Part shown: positions 37,215 to 45,226 of the stretch, one piece after another
Layout: every line of letters starts with the position of its first letter
Numbering within the stretch: position 1 is the first letter of the stretch
DNA from: Flavobacterium ranwuense
Lineage (GTDB): Bacteria > Bacteroidota > Bacteroidia > Flavobacteriales > Flavobacteriaceae
Reading direction: 5' to 3'
Length of the DNA: 64,000 bases
NCBI RefSeq assembly: GCF_004349315.1
Contig: NZ_SMLH01000001.1
Span: forward strand, 310,001 to 374,000
The notes under the pieces: generated by a model
What the model saw: only the letters and a program-made list of their open reading frames with translations
Database searches by the model: none
Told to the model about the DNA's origin: nothing
Position numbers and translations under genes: made by a program

Positions 37215-37679
37215 ATGAAACATTCTTTTTTAATTCTATTGACTTTTATGTCAGTTTTCATCAGCAGTGCATCGTCTTGTAATAAGGAAAACGACAACAT
37301 CAACACGGAAAACAACAACACTATGTCAAATGGAAAAATGAAAATAACGGTCAATTCACAAACCTTTACAGCTACCCTTTTGGATAATAATTCGGCAAAA
37401 GCATTCAAGGAAATGTTGCCTTTGACCATCAATATGACCGAGTTGAACGGAAACGAAAAATATTACGATTTACCAAATAATTTTCCCACAAACTTACCAA
37501 ATTCGGGAACAATAAAGAATGGAGACTTGATGTTGTTTGGCTCAAAAACCTTCGTGTTATTTTACAAAACTCATTCAACATCTTACAGCTACACAAAATT
37601 AGGAATGGTAGATGATGTAACAGGTTTGGCAACTGCATTAGGTTCAGGAAATGTAATCGTTAGTTTTGAATTGGAATAA
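37215..37679 (+). CDS. Cyclophilin-like-fold lipoprotein
   Basis: A 154-aa lipoprotein (lipobox-like SSASSC, then NKENDN). The remainder reads MKITVNSQTFTATLLDNNSAKAFKEMLPLTINMTELNGNEKYYDLP, then GDLMLFGSKTFVLFYKTHSTSYSYTKLGMVDD. This matches the small 'cyclophilin-like' beta-barrel domain often found beside AraC regulators and alpha/beta hydrolases. The prolyl-isomerase active site is not evident, so the function is unknown. It is the last gene of the cassette operon. Confidence 0.85.
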   Translation: MKHSFLILLTFMSVFISSASSCNKENDNINTENNNTMSNGKMKITVNSQTFTATLLDNNSAKAFKEMLPLTINMTELNGNEKYYDLPNNFPTNLPNSGTIKNGDLMLFGSKTFVLFYKTHSTSYSYTKLGMVDDVTGLATALGSGNVIVSFELE

Positions 37680-37703
37680 AAAAAAAACTAAATCCACAAG
37701 AAC

Positions 37704-37833
37704 CACAGCCTATAACAGCGGTTACACGCAATTGCTGGTTTACGGTAAGGTGAATGTTTTATTTTCATAACTTTGTTCACGGTTGCAGAAAATATAAATA
37801 GTTACAAAGTAAAGTTCAAAGTCCGACTTGCAA
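37704..37833 (+). repeat. Right end of the inserted cassette
   Basis: It begins with CACAGCCTATAAC (37704-37716), the inverted partner of 34480-34492. It then runs through AGCGGTTACACGCAATTGC, an imperfect GTGAA/TTCAC stem, a TAACTTTG promoter-like box (37768-37775) and GTCCGACTTGCAACC, joining directly to the second radA-end copy. The layout (inverted repeats, structured end, outward promoter) resembles recurrent intergenic ends around small gene cassettes in Bacteroidota. That comparison is from memory. Confidence 0.5.
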
Positions 37834-37869
37834 CCAAAATTGAAGATGTGGCGAGTGAATTGTTTGGAT
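37834..37869 (+). repeat. Direct repeat copy 2 (displaced radA 3' end)
   Basis: This 36-bp copy matches 34055-34090 at 34 of 36 positions. It is still readable as KIEDVASELFG followed by TGA, and it is not attached to any larger radA sequence. It is probably the original end of radA, displaced when the block inserted. Confidence 0.85.
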
Positions 37870-37891
37870 GATTTTAAAAACACAATAAAAA

Positions 37892-38416
37892 ATGAAATCG
37901 TTTCGAGAACACTTACAAATCGTCAACACTTTTCATGAACTTGGAGAAACTATCGAGGCAGCCCAATTTTTAATACAAGAATATGGTTTAGAAAACCCCA
38001 ATTTTAAAGGCTTTGAATTAAGGGAAAAAGCCAAACCAGAATTTATACTGATGACCACCGAAGGCGTTTTAGGCGAACCTCAAATCATCCGAATTCCTGA
38101 AAACACATTCGAATATCCGCTGGAATTAATGCTCAATCTTCTGGCGCATGAAATGATTCACGTAAGCCAAAAAACGAAAGAAAACTTAATTGAAGACAAA
38201 AACGAAAGGGAATGGCAAGCGTATTACGAAATGCTTTTTCATATAAAATTTCCTCAGATCCCTGAACTTTCTGATTTTCACAAACGCTTCTTTGCAAAGA
38301 AAGCGTTGGAATACTATAATCGGATGGGCGAAGGTTCTGAACTTCAATTAAAATATGCAAATCAAAAACAGGAAACAGACAATCTGTTGTCTTTTCTAGA
38401 TGCAAAAACGAAATAA
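37892..38416 (+). CDS. HExxH-motif putative zinc metallopeptidase
   Basis: A 174-aa cytosolic-type protein, with no signal peptide. LLAHEMIHVSQK (H86-E87-H90) is a canonical HExxH zinc site; GEPQIIRIPENTFEYPLELMLN precedes it, and an EWQAYYE helix that could supply the third ligand follows. I do not recognise a named family. It starts 22 bp after the second radA-end copy, so before the insertion it would have followed radA directly. That suggests an old radA-protease pair now split by the cassette. Confidence 0.7.
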   Translation: MKSFREHLQIVNTFHELGETIEAAQFLIQEYGLENPNFKGFELREKAKPEFILMTTEGVLGEPQIIRIPENTFEYPLELMLNLLAHEMIHVSQKTKENLIEDKNEREWQAYYEMLFHIKFPQIPELSDFHKRFFAKKALEYYNRMGEGSELQLKYANQKQETDNLLSFLDAKTK

Positions 38417-38442
38417 TACTTTTTGACAATCCGCTACTTGTA

Positions 38443-38665
38443 CAGGTCAAACGCATTAAAATAAGTTGAAGTTTAAACCACATAGAAACATAGTGTTTAT
38501 TCCTGCAAAAATAAATTTTGACGATGATAAGAGTTCACAATAGAAAAAAAGCATTGGATTTTTTTCTATGTCACCTAAATTTCGACTGTTCGGAACAGAT
38601 TTAAATCAAAAATTAAATTAATTTCTATGTTTCTATGTGGTTCATTTTTTAATGCGTTTGACCTG
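38443..38665. repeat. 220-bp fold-back element
   Basis: Two separate inverted pairs share one axis. CAGGTCAAACGCATT (38443-38457) pairs with AATGCGTTTGACCTG (38651-38665), and AACCACATAGAAACATAG (38476-38493) pairs with 38625-38642. The loop (38494-38624) also contains a CTATGT word. No ORF lies inside. It looks like a miniature inverted-repeat element; words such as ACCACATAGAAACATAG recur in intergenic regions of this genus, from memory. Confidence 0.75.
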
Positions 38666-38706
38666 GTTACTTGTGCCAAGCTACATCTTATGAATAAAAT
38701 TTAGCT

Positions 38707-38784
38707 ATTTTGTCATTTCGTCGAAGGAGAAATCTCATTAGTTGCTTTCGTTATGTGATTTCTCCTTCGACGAAATGACAAAAT
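38707..38784. repeat. Perfect 28-bp inverted repeat
   Basis: Arms 38707-38734 and 38757-38784 are perfectly complementary over 28 bp, with a 22-nt loop. The core word is TCATTTCGTCGAAGGAGAAAT. It lies in the 524-bp gene-free stretch between the HExxH gene and the TerB-like gene, beside the 220-bp fold-back. Neither arm is followed by a T-run, so it is more likely a REP/MITE-type element than a terminator. Confidence 0.9.
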
Positions 38785-38940
38785 TAAATATTGGTATTAG
38801 TAACGGACCATCCTATAATACTTTTCTGTTTCCGTGATTCACCTTATTTATTTCTTATTTTAAATAATAAATCAGAAATCAGGAATGAGACTCATTATTT
38901 TTCGTAACTTTATGTTTAAGAATGTTTTACGAAAAACATA

Positions 38941-39345
38941 ATGAAACCATCACACCAAACTATGACTCATTTATACGAACACTTAGGCAAAGTGTTCTAT
39001 TTTATTGCAGCCATAGACAAAACCATTCATGAAGAAGAAATCGAGAAACTGAAACAAATTATACAAACTGAATGGCTTCCGCTTGAAAACAGTTTTAATG
39101 AATTTGGCGATGACACCGCTTATGAAATCGAAATTGTTTTTGACTGGCTTGTCACCAATGAATGGGAATTTGAACAAGTGATGCCAGACTTTAAAATTTT
39201 CAGAGAAGAGCATCAACACTTGTTTACTCCAGAAATTAATACCTTAATTCTAAAAACTGCCAACGCTATAGCTTCTTCATTTTCAAGAAAAAATAAATCC
39301 GAACACGTTCTAATTAGTCAACTGAACGCGATTCTGTTGCAATAA
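38941..39345 (+). CDS. Small TerB-like helical protein
   Basis: A 134-aa, mostly helical and acidic protein (HLGKVFYFIAAIDKTIHEEEIEKLKQII, then EIEIVFDWLV and FTPEINTLILKTANAIASSFSRKNKSE). The pattern of an Asp-rich helix start (AAIDKTIHEEEI) resembles the TerB/tellurite-resistance fold. ATG 38962 (MTHLYEHLG) is also possible. TAACTTTA lies just upstream as a weak -7 box. It precedes the 136-aa protein by 44 bp, so the two may be cotranscribed. Confidence 0.6.
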   Translation: MKPSHQTMTHLYEHLGKVFYFIAAIDKTIHEEEIEKLKQIIQTEWLPLENSFNEFGDDTAYEIEIVFDWLVTNEWEFEQVMPDFKIFREEHQHLFTPEINTLILKTANAIASSFSRKNKSEHVLISQLNAILLQ

Positions 39346-39389
39346 AAATAGCATAAAACCAATCTACTTTAATTTAAAATAGCAAAGAC

Positions 39390-39800
39390 ATGAAAAGACA
39401 AACCGGCATCTGGATAGACACCTCAAAGGCAATTATTGTCACTCTTGAAGGGAATAAAGACGAAAAAATTTCTGAAATAGACTCTGATGTTGAAAACAGA
39501 GTTTACCACGATAAGGAAGGCGACAAAGGAACCTTTTCCGGAGTTCATCATGGTAACAATGAGACAAAATTTGAAAACCGAAAAAAAGAACAAATGGATT
39601 TCTTTATAAAAGAAGTATTAGCCTACGTCAAAGGAGCAGATGAACTCTTTGTCTTTGGTCCGGCTGAAGCAAAGATAAGACTGGAGCAAAAAATTCAGGA
39701 CGAAAAATTATTTGCCAATAAACTAAAAGCAGTTGAAACAGCAGACAAAATGACCTTAAATGAGATTGTGGCTAAGGTCAAGAAATTTTATATTTCATAG
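39390..39800 (+). CDS. Conserved small protein with eRF1/host-attachment-like features
   Basis: A 136-aa protein starting RQTGIWIDTSKAIIVTLEG, followed by a charged loop (YHDKEGDKG, HHGNNETKFENRKKEQ) and a helix-strand unit (FIKEVLAYVKGADELFVFGPAEAKIRLEQKIQ). The pattern resembles the small alpha/beta domain of 'host attachment'/eRF1-like proteins, but I am not certain. It probably acts in the cytosol. A strong terminator follows at 39867. Confidence 0.55.
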   Translation: MKRQTGIWIDTSKAIIVTLEGNKDEKISEIDSDVENRVYHDKEGDKGTFSGVHHGNNETKFENRKKEQMDFFIKEVLAYVKGADELFVFGPAEAKIRLEQKIQDEKLFANKLKAVETADKMTLNEIVAKVKKFYIS

Positions 39801-39866
39801 TTGAATGTCTCAATTACATCGTTGAATTAGCTCCATATTGCGATAATTTAACTAAAAGCAAATTTA

Positions 39867-39903
39867 AAAAACTACAACTTCAAAACTGTTGTAGTTTTTT
39901 TAT
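39867..39903 (+). terminator. Intrinsic terminator
   Basis: AAAACTACAAC and GTTGTAGTTTT form an 11-bp stem with a 9-nt loop and a T-run. It lies about 70 bp after the small conserved protein. Confidence 0.88.
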
Positions 39904-40024
39904 GCTTTTAAAAATGAAAAGACACAAAAAAGTCCTAAATAGTACCAGAAAATTATATCTATACTAGTTTTTCCTTTTCTTTACGGATAATAATCATTGA
40001 TTTCTATCTGATGACAGACTGTTT

Positions 40025-41992
40025 ATGAAAACCGGAAAACAAAAAATAATGCTCGCCACAAAAATACTTTTTGTATTGTTTGTCACTTTAATTATTGCTT
40101 TTTATATATTTCGAGATGCCGTTTTACAACAAACAATAGCGAAAGTTTCCCATGAAATGGAAGTGGATTACAACAGTTCTTTCACGATAAAAAAAGCCTC
40201 TTTTGATGGCTTGTCCGGACTGAATCTTACCGAAATAATACTGGTGCCAAAAAATGCAGACACTCTTTTTAAAATACAAAAATTAAAAACCAGCGTTAAT
40301 TTATGGCATCTCATAACGGGCGATGTTCAGCTTGGAACTTTAGAAGTTCAGAACGGTTTTGTCCAGTTAGTAAAAAAAGGGAAAATAAGGAATTTTGATG
40401 CTTTTCTAAAAAAAGACAATCAAACAGAAATTCGCGACGAGAAAAGAGATTACGCCCAGTTTGCCTATAGAATAATCTCAAAAGCACTGAATTTAGTTCC
40501 AACAGATATGATCCTGGATAATCTGTCTTTTCGACTCAATGATAACGGAAAAAAAGCAACCATCAATTTCCAAAAACTGCGATTGGTCAACAAACAACTC
40601 GAAACTTCCATTAAAGTTCAAACCAATACCATTTCACAACGATGGAAAATCAAAGGATTTGCCGATCCAAGAAATAAAAAAGCGGATCTCCGATTTGTAA
40701 ATATGGATACAGGCGCAATCAAAATGCCCTATTTAGACGAGCGTTTCAACCTGAAATCGAGTTTTGACTCTATCCGATTGAATATTCAAAATATCGATAG
40801 AGATGGCGATGAATTGCATATTGATGGGTTTATGGCTATTGCCAATTTAAAAATCAACCATCCGAAAATTGCCAGCAAAGATGTACTGCTAAAAAATGCC
40901 AAATTTGATTACCGATTCTTATTGGGTTCTGATTTTATTTCTATTGACAGCAGCTCAACGGTTCAGTTGAATAAAATAAAATTTCATCCCTACGTGGCTT
41001 ACGAAACTGAAAAAGACACGATTTACAAACTCAAAGTAATCCTCCCAAAAATGAAAGCGCAGGACTTTATTACTTCGCTTCCTGACGGTTTATTTACCCA
41101 CTTTCAGGGAATGGAAGCTACAGGTAATTTTGATTACAAATTGGATTTTGCCTTCAACCAAAACAAACCCAATCAGCTTGTTTTTGACAGTAAATTGAAG
41201 AAAGAAAATCTAAAAATAACAAAATACGGCGAAGCCAATCTCAACAAACTCAATGGAGAATTTGTGTATCGGGCACTTATAAAAAATGTGTTGCAACGCC
41301 CGGTTTTAATTGGCGCAGCCAATCCAAATTATACGCCCTTAGACCAAATTTCACCGTATTTAAGAAAGTCGGTTTTGACAACTGAAGATCCTTCTTTCTT
41401 TTCGCATCGTGGTTTCATCAGCGAAGCATTCAAACAATCCATAGTCAAAAACATAAGAACCAAAAAGTTTTCACGCGGCGCCAGCACCATCAGCATGCAA
41501 TTAGTAAAAAATGCTTTTCTGAGTCGGGAGAAAACAGTATCCCGTAAACTGGAAGAAATCCTACTGGTCTATATTCTGGAAAACAACCGAATTGTGAGTA
41601 AAGAGCGTATGCTTGAAGTGTATTTTAATATTATCGAATGGGGGCCAAATGTATATGGAATTGGCGAAGCAAGTCAGTTTTACTTCCAAAAAACACCTTC
41701 AGAATTATCGCTGAATGAATGCTTGTATCTCGCCCGAATTATCCCAAGTCCTAAAAAATTTATGTATCAGTTCAACGATCAAGGGATGTTGAAAGATTTT
41801 GCTGTAAAACAAGAATCATTCTTAACGAATATCATGTTTCGAAGAGGGCTTTTGACTCCTGAAGACACTATTTACAAGTCCTTACCAATACTGATTTCAG
41901 GACCTGCAAAATCTTTTATCAAATTCAAAGTACAAGATTCAACGCAAATAAAAGTGGATTCTTTATCCGTTGATGATGAATTTGATCTTTAA
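40025..41992 (+). CDS. GT51 transglycosylase with AsmA-like N-terminal region
   Basis: A 655-aa protein: a membrane anchor near the N-terminus (KILFVLFVTLIIAFYIF) and a long beta-rich AsmA/DUF-type region (about 40-415). A C-terminal GT51 peptidoglycan glycosyltransferase domain (about 430-600) carries LTTEDPSFFSHRGF, where E454 is the catalytic Glu, RGASTISMQLVKN, and LEVYFNIIEWGPNVYGIGEAS. It polymerises lipid II into glycan strands. There is no transpeptidase domain, so it is monofunctional, unlike class A PBPs. Joining GT51 to an AsmA-like region suggests coupling to lipid or outer-membrane transport; that part is inferred. Confidence 0.85.
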   Translation: MKTGKQKIMLATKILFVLFVTLIIAFYIFRDAVLQQTIAKVSHEMEVDYNSSFTIKKASFDGLSGLNLTEIILVPKNADTLFKIQKLKTSVNLWHLITGDVQLGTLEVQNGFVQLVKKGKIRNFDAFLKKDNQTEIRDEKRDYAQFAYRIISKALNLVPTDMILDNLSFRLNDNGKKATINFQKLRLVNKQLETSIKVQTNTISQRWKIKGFADPRNKKADLRFVNMDTGAIKMPYLDERFNLKSSFDSIRLNIQNIDRDGDELHIDGFMAIANLKINHPKIASKDVLLKNAKFDYRFLLGSDFISIDSSSTVQLNKIKFHPYVAYETEKDTIYKLKVILPKMKAQDFITSLPDGLFTHFQGMEATGNFDYKLDFAFNQNKPNQLVFDSKLKKENLKITKYGEANLNKLNGEFVYRALIKNVLQRPVLIGAANPNYTPLDQISPYLRKSVLTTEDPSFFSHRGFISEAFKQSIVKNIRTKKFSRGASTISMQLVKNAFLSREKTVSRKLEEILLVYILENNRIVSKERMLEVYFNIIEWGPNVYGIGEASQFYFQKTPSELSLNECLYLARIIPSPKKFMYQFNDQGMLKDFAVKQESFLTNIMFRRGLLTPEDTIYKSLPILISGPAKSFIKFKVQDSTQIKVDSLSVDDEFDL

Positions 41993-42001
41993 TTCTTAAA
42001 A

Positions 42002-42040
42002 ATAACCCTGCAAGACTTCTAAACTCTGACAGGGTTTCTT
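42002..42040. terminator. Terminator between convergent genes
   Basis: AACCCTG (42004-42010) and CAGGGTT (42030-42036) form a stem with an interrupted loop, followed by TTCTT. It separates the GT51 gene from the convergent aldo/keto reductase, whose stop is at 42044. Confidence 0.6.
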
Positions 42041-42043
42041 AAT

Positions 42044-43081
42044 TTATGGTGCCGGATCAGGAATCACAGCTTGCACTTCATCAATAGCTTTTAGAATTTC
42101 ATCCGAAAGTGACACTTGAATCGTATCAATATTTTCTTTTAATTGTTCCAATGTTGTCGCGCCAATAATTGTGCTGGTTATAAACGGCTGTTGGGCTATA
42201 AATGCCAAAGACAATTCTGTTAAAGTCAGTCCGTTTTTCTTGGCGATTTCCTGATACAATTGAGTAGCTTCGGTACATTGTGCGCTGTTGTATCTGGAAT
42301 ACTGCGGAAACAACTTGATTCTGGCATTTAGATGATTTTCGCCAGTAAGGAATTTACCGGACAAAACCCCAAAAGCCATCGGCGAATACGCCAATAAACC
42401 CACATTTTCTCTCAGGCAAATTTCAGCAGAACCATTTTCAAAAAGTCTATTCAATAACGAATATGGATTTTGAATTGTTTTTACTCTTGGCAGATTGTTG
42501 TATTTACTTTCCTCTAAAAAACGCATAATTCCCCAAGGATTTTCATTGGAAAGTCCGATGTGGTTTATTTTTCCTTCTTTGACAAAACCGTCTAATGTTT
42601 CGAGAACATTGTGAATGTTATCTTCCCAAGCATCATCCTGGACTTTGAAACCGCGTTGCCCAAAATAATTGGTTTTACGTTCCGGCCAATGCAATTGGTA
42701 CACATCAATATAATCCGTTTGTAAGCGTTGTAAACTTTGATCCAATGCAAACTTGATACTAGCTGGTGAGAAATCTAATTTCTCTCTCATGTAACCAAAA
42801 TTTGGATTGGGTCCTGCAATTTTGGATGCCAAAACTATCTCTTCTCTTTTGCCTGTTTTTTTGAACCAGGTTCCAAGGATTTTCTCTGTGCTACCATAGG
42901 TTTCCTGACGCGATGGAATCGAATACATCTCGGCTGTATCAAAGAAATTGATTCCGTTTTCTAAAGCATAATCCATTTGGGCGTGACCATCAGCTTCTGT
43001 ATTTTGTTGTCCAAAAGTCATCGTTCCAAGGCAGATTTTGCTGACTTTCACATCAGTATTTGGCAAAGTAGTATATTTCAT
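42044..43081 (-). CDS. Aldo/keto reductase
   Basis: A 345-aa TIM-barrel NADPH reductase of the Tas/YajO type. The active-site set is present: Asp and Tyr in FFDTAEMYSIP, Lys in LASKIAG and His in VYQLHWPERKTN. The C-terminal IGATTLEQLKENI is the NADP-binding motif. The natural substrate is unknown, as for most of the family. It is monocistronic on the minus strand; the repeat-rich stretch 43082-43164 separates it from the OmpA gene. Confidence 0.9.
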   Translation of the reverse strand: MKYTTLPNTDVKVSKICLGTMTFGQQNTEADGHAQMDYALENGINFFDTAEMYSIPSRQETYGSTEKILGTWFKKTGKREEIVLASKIAGPNPNFGYMREKLDFSPASIKFALDQSLQRLQTDYIDVYQLHWPERKTNYFGQRGFKVQDDAWEDNIHNVLETLDGFVKEGKINHIGLSNENPWGIMRFLEESKYNNLPRVKTIQNPYSLLNRLFENGSAEICLRENVGLLAYSPMAFGVLSGKFLTGENHLNARIKLFPQYSRYNSAQCTEATQLYQEIAKKNGLTLTELSLAFIAQQPFITSTIIGATTLEQLKENIDTIQVSLSDEILKAIDEVQAVIPDPAP

Positions 43082-43104
43082 AAAGTCATAAAGTTATAAA
43101 GTCA

Positions 43105-43148
43105 AAAGTCATAAAGTCATAGGTGATTAATTATGACTTTATGACTTT
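43105..43148. repeat. Perfect 17-bp inverted repeat of AAAGTCATAAAGTCATA
   Basis: AAAGTCATAAAGTCATA (43105-43121) and its exact complement (43132-43148) enclose a 10-nt loop. Further AAAGTC words lie upstream (43082-43103). Related AAAGTC-rich DNA occurs at about 61027-61062. Confidence 0.8.
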
Positions 43149-43164
43149 CGACTTTGGACAAAGT

Positions 43165-44106
43165 TTAATTTATCTCATTCAGCATTTCAGCAATTTCATC
43201 TAATCTAGGCGTAAGAATTATTTCGATTCTACGGTTTTTCGCTTTCCCGTCAGCGGTTGAATTGCTGGCTAATGGTGAAAATTCTCCTCTTCCGGCTGCC
43301 GTTAGATTTTGTTTGTTGATTTTTTTGTTCTCGCTCAAAATAGCAACTATTGCTGTGGCTCTTTTGGTCGATAAATCCCAGTTATCCGCAATTGGACCTG
43401 AAGCTGTGAAAGCATCATCATCCGTATGACCTTCAATAAGAACTGATATATCCGGGTTGTCACCCAAAACTTTACCAACTTCGATTACTGCTTTTTTCCC
43501 TTCAGAACCTACAGCCCAACTTCCCGAATTGAAAAGCAATTTGTTCTCCATAGAAACATATACTTTTCCGTTTTTTTGTTCGACTGTCAAGCCTTTTCCT
43601 TCGAAACTGTTCAAGGCTTTAGACAAGGTTTCTTTTAGTTTTTTCATGCTGGCTTCTTTGGCAGCAATCAAATCTTCTAATTCTTGTAAACGCTGTCCGC
43701 TTTTGTTCAAACGCTCTTGTTCTAATGCCAATGCTTTTCCTTTTTCGTCTAATTGATCCAGCAAATCACGATTTTTCTTCATGTTGCTTTGCAAAGCGTC
43801 GCTGCTATTTTTTTCTAAAGCTGCGTAGGAATCCTGCAAGACTTTGAATTTATTTTGAGCCGCTGCGTAATCTGCTTTCAATTTATCCAGCTCCGCTTTG
43901 GATTTACTCAAATCTGATGTTAAACCGTCGCGGTCTAATTCTAATTGATTTTTAGATTTTAGAAAATCGGCATTTTCATCTGCTAAACTTCTGTTTTCTT
44001 TTTTTAAATCGGTGAACTTACTTTCTAAGTCGTTGTATATTTTCTTGGATACACAGGAGGTTGAAAGCGCCAATACTACTAATCCGATGGAAACTCTTTT
44101 AATCAT
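43165..44106 (-). CDS. OmpA-family peptidoglycan-binding lipoprotein
   Basis: A 313-aa lipoprotein (LSTSC lipobox). A long coiled coil (about 25-165, many Lys/Leu/Glu heptads) is followed by an OmpA domain (about 195-305): LLFNSGSWAVGSEGKKAVIEVG, VLIEGHTDDDA and GKAKNRRIEIILTP, with the peptidoglycan-contacting Asp and Arg. It probably ties the outer membrane to peptidoglycan. The hairpin element 44176-44254 lies between it and xth upstream. Confidence 0.9.
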   Translation of the reverse strand: MIKRVSIGLVVLALSTSCVSKKIYNDLESKFTDLKKENRSLADENADFLKSKNQLELDRDGLTSDLSKSKAELDKLKADYAAAQNKFKVLQDSYAALEKNSSDALQSNMKKNRDLLDQLDEKGKALALEQERLNKSGQRLQELEDLIAAKEASMKKLKETLSKALNSFEGKGLTVEQKNGKVYVSMENKLLFNSGSWAVGSEGKKAVIEVGKVLGDNPDISVLIEGHTDDDAFTASGPIADNWDLSTKRATAIVAILSENKKINKQNLTAAGRGEFSPLASNSTADGKAKNRRIEIILTPRLDEIAEMLNEIN

Positions 44107-44175
44107 TTTTGTTTGTATTTATGTTGTTTCTAATGTTGTTTTGAAAGCAAAAATTCAAATTGTATTCGAATGCCC

Positions 44176-44254
44176 TAGCCCCGATAAAAGCGAAAATCCT
44201 TGTTGTTTTTTCTTTAAAAACAACAAGATTGCAACGGATAGCGGGAAATAGCTC
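44176..44254 (+). repeat. Conserved-flank hairpin element, copy A
   Basis: The flanks TAGCCCCGATAAAAGCGAAA and ATAGCGGGAAATAGCTC enclose a perfect 12-bp stem (44199-44210 with 44216-44227). A second copy at 63666-63747 has nearly identical flanks but a different central stem. Here it lies just beyond the xth stop codon, where it may also end the xth transcript. Confidence 0.85.
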
Positions 44255-44262
44255 TGAAAACG

Positions 44263-45024
44263 TTAATCGATTTCTACCAAAATTGGGCAATGATCCGAAT
44301 GCACAGCATCTGATAAAATAACGGCTCTTTTTAATTTATGTTTTAAAGAATCGCTGACTAAATTGTAATCGATACGCCAACCCTTGTTGTTTCCTCTGGC
44401 TCCGGCGCGGTAACTCCACCACGAATATTGATGCGGCTCACTGTTGAAATGGCGAAAACTATCCACAAATCCGGACTTCATGAATCCATCGAGCCAAGTT
44501 CTTTCTTGCGGCAAAAACCCGGATACATTTTTGTTTCTGATAGGATCATGGATGTCGATTGCCTCGTGGCAAATGTTGTAATCACCACAAATAATTAGGT
44601 TTGGCGTTTCTTTTTTAAGTTCGTTGATATAGCTCTGAAAATCATCCATGAACGTGAATTTATGGCCCAATCGATCAATATTTGTACCCGATGGCAAGTA
44701 CAAACTCATCACTGAAAAACCGTCAAAATCAGCTCGAAGGTTTCTTCCTTCAAAATCCATGTGGTGAATTCCGGTTCCATGAACGACATTATTGGGTTTA
44801 ATTTTAGAAAGTATAGCCACGCCGCTATAGCCTTTTTTTGTTGCCGAATAATAATACTGGTATGGATAACCCGCTTTTGCGATATCTTCTACCGGGATTT
44901 GGTCTTCGGTTGCCTTAATTTCTTGAAGACAAATAATATCAGGATTTGCTTGTTGTAACCAGTCAATAAATCCTTTTGAAATGGCGGCTCTGATTCCGTT
45001 GACGTTGTATGAAATAATTCTCAT
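44263..45024 (-). CDS. xth: Exodeoxyribonuclease III
   Basis: A 253-aa AP endonuclease/3'-5' exonuclease of the EEP fold. It has NVNGIRAAISKGF, LQEIKATEDQIP (metal Glu), LYLPSGTN, the catalytic ICGDYNICHEAIDI, the FVDSFRHF segment, and a C-terminal SDHCPILVEI with the active-site Asp-His. It acts in base-excision repair. The length and motifs are complete. Confidence 0.95.
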   Translation of the reverse strand: MRIISYNVNGIRAAISKGFIDWLQQANPDIICLQEIKATEDQIPVEDIAKAGYPYQYYYSATKKGYSGVAILSKIKPNNVVHGTGIHHMDFEGRNLRADFDGFSVMSLYLPSGTNIDRLGHKFTFMDDFQSYINELKKETPNLIICGDYNICHEAIDIHDPIRNKNVSGFLPQERTWLDGFMKSGFVDSFRHFNSEPHQYSWWSYRAGARGNNKGWRIDYNLVSDSLKHKLKRAVILSDAVHSDHCPILVEID

Positions 45025-45189
45025 TAAATTTTTTTTTGAATTTCTTCCGAAAAATTATTTTTTTCCTGCGGTTGTCAGGAACCCACTTTTTTATTTTATC
45101 GGAAAATTATATTGTTTGTATGTGGGTTTCAAATGTAACAAAAAAGTAGAAGTTTGATTCAGAAAAAGAGAGAAAATGGAGTTTTTTGC

Positions 45190-45197
45190 TATCTTTG
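45190..45197 (+). promoter_or_regulatory. Promoter -7 box of olsF
   Basis: TATCTTTG matches TAnnTTTG. It lies inside the longest reading frame (which opens at 45176) and 30 bp before ATG 45227, which supports 45227 as the true start. Confidence 0.6.
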
Positions 45198-45226
45198 TTT
45201 CTTGCTCAAAAAAAACAAAAAAACAC

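Noticed and set aside
45176-45226. ATG 45176 as the start of olsF
   Set aside because: A TATCTTTG promoter box lies at 45190-45197, inside that extension; ATG 45227 gives the normal N-terminus.
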